DNA of 5,089 nucleotides from NCBI GenBank assembly GCA_028678905.1, contig JAJRCO010000267.1:1-5089 (forward strand), written 5' to 3'. Numbering within the stretch: the first letter of the stretch is position 1; each line of letters opens with the position of its first letter. A model generated the notes under the pieces. That model made no database searches and was not told where the DNA came from. It was given only the letters and a program-made list of their open reading frames with translations. The position numbers and the translations under genes are program-made. Positions 4,896-5,089 of the stretch are shown one piece after another. This DNA is from Methanomicrobiales archaeon. Lineage in GTDB: Archaea > Halobacteriota > Methanomicrobia > Methanomicrobiales > JACTUA01.

Positions 4896-5089
4896 TCGGG
4901 ATGAATCTACGGGATTTTATCCTTATTATCCTTTAAAATAATTCTTCACCAAAGTACAAAAAATACTTGTGCGGATTCCTTAAATTTGAAAAAAGCATCA
5001 TAAAAAGGTTAAAGTTGTCAAACAATGACCATTATTATCCCGTGATACTTAAGATCTTCTATAGGAAAGATGGTTATCCGCCAAAAAGG
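4896..5089. other. AT-rich intergenic sequence at the window edge
   Basis: I see no supported gene here. There are small hairpins (GGAT/ATCC at 4912-4922; AAGTA/TACTT at 4952-4968) and TATA-like ATAAAAA near 5000-5006. A + strand ATG at 5070 runs open to the window end for six codons with a poorly spaced AGGA. A - strand frame enters at the right edge and stops at TGA 5018-5020 after 23 codons. Either could belong to a gene outside the window, but neither can be judged. Confidence 0.3.

Noticed and set aside
1..4943. AATTATTTTAA at 1-11 and its reverse complement at 4933-4943 as ends of a large element
   Set aside because: The 11 bases are A/T only and lie in AT-rich spacers, where such matches are expected by chance. 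There is no integrase or transposase.

Overview
The window looks like a piece of a methanogenic archaeal chromosome, most likely of the order Methanomicrobiales. This is inferred from TTTATATA-type TATA boxes, GGAG/GAGG ribosome binding sites, a small TPR protein, and a receiver-plus-histidine-kinase protein with an HDVLNQL H-box of a kind I associate with methanogens. No rRNA or tRNA is present to confirm the lineage.

Layout, left to right. Bases 1-225 are an AT-rich leader with several TATA-like boxes and a doubtful 20-codon reading frame. An intact 111-aa TPR protein follows on the + strand (226-561). Bases 562-802 carry no convincing gene but hold a TATA box and several hairpins. A small unrecognised 65-aa frame lies on the - strand (803-1000) behind a good archaeal promoter. 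From 1207 to 2390 the + strand carries two decayed genes joined head to tail: the N-terminal half of a DUF457/YdjM-type membrane protein, broken by three frameshifts, runs directly into a metallophosphoesterase of the purple-acid-phosphatase type that has lost its start and has four in-frame stops, two frameshifts and a lost metal-ligand Asp. The - strand then carries the best gene of the window (2651-3715), an intact 354-aa receiver/histidine kinase with its own TATA box and a hairpin-T6 terminator. Bases 3716-4106 are mostly non-coding, with a strong TATA-like element. On the - strand, 4107-4427 looks like unrecognised decayed coding sequence, and 4428-4815 is a DUF1348 (NTF2-like) pseudogene that lacks its N-terminus and has two frameshifts near its C-terminus. 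The rest, to 5089, is AT-rich with no supported gene.

Only the TPR protein, the signalling protein and possibly the 65-aa frame look functional. The other recognisable genes are remnants, so this reads as a decaying accessory region between working genes rather than a coherent multi-gene system. I found no CRISPR array, transposase, tRNA or defence locus. The points most worth a second look are the DUF457/phosphoesterase junction, the inverted repeat at the broken end of the DUF1348 remnant, the two possible non-coding RNA regions, and the Cys pair in the kinase.
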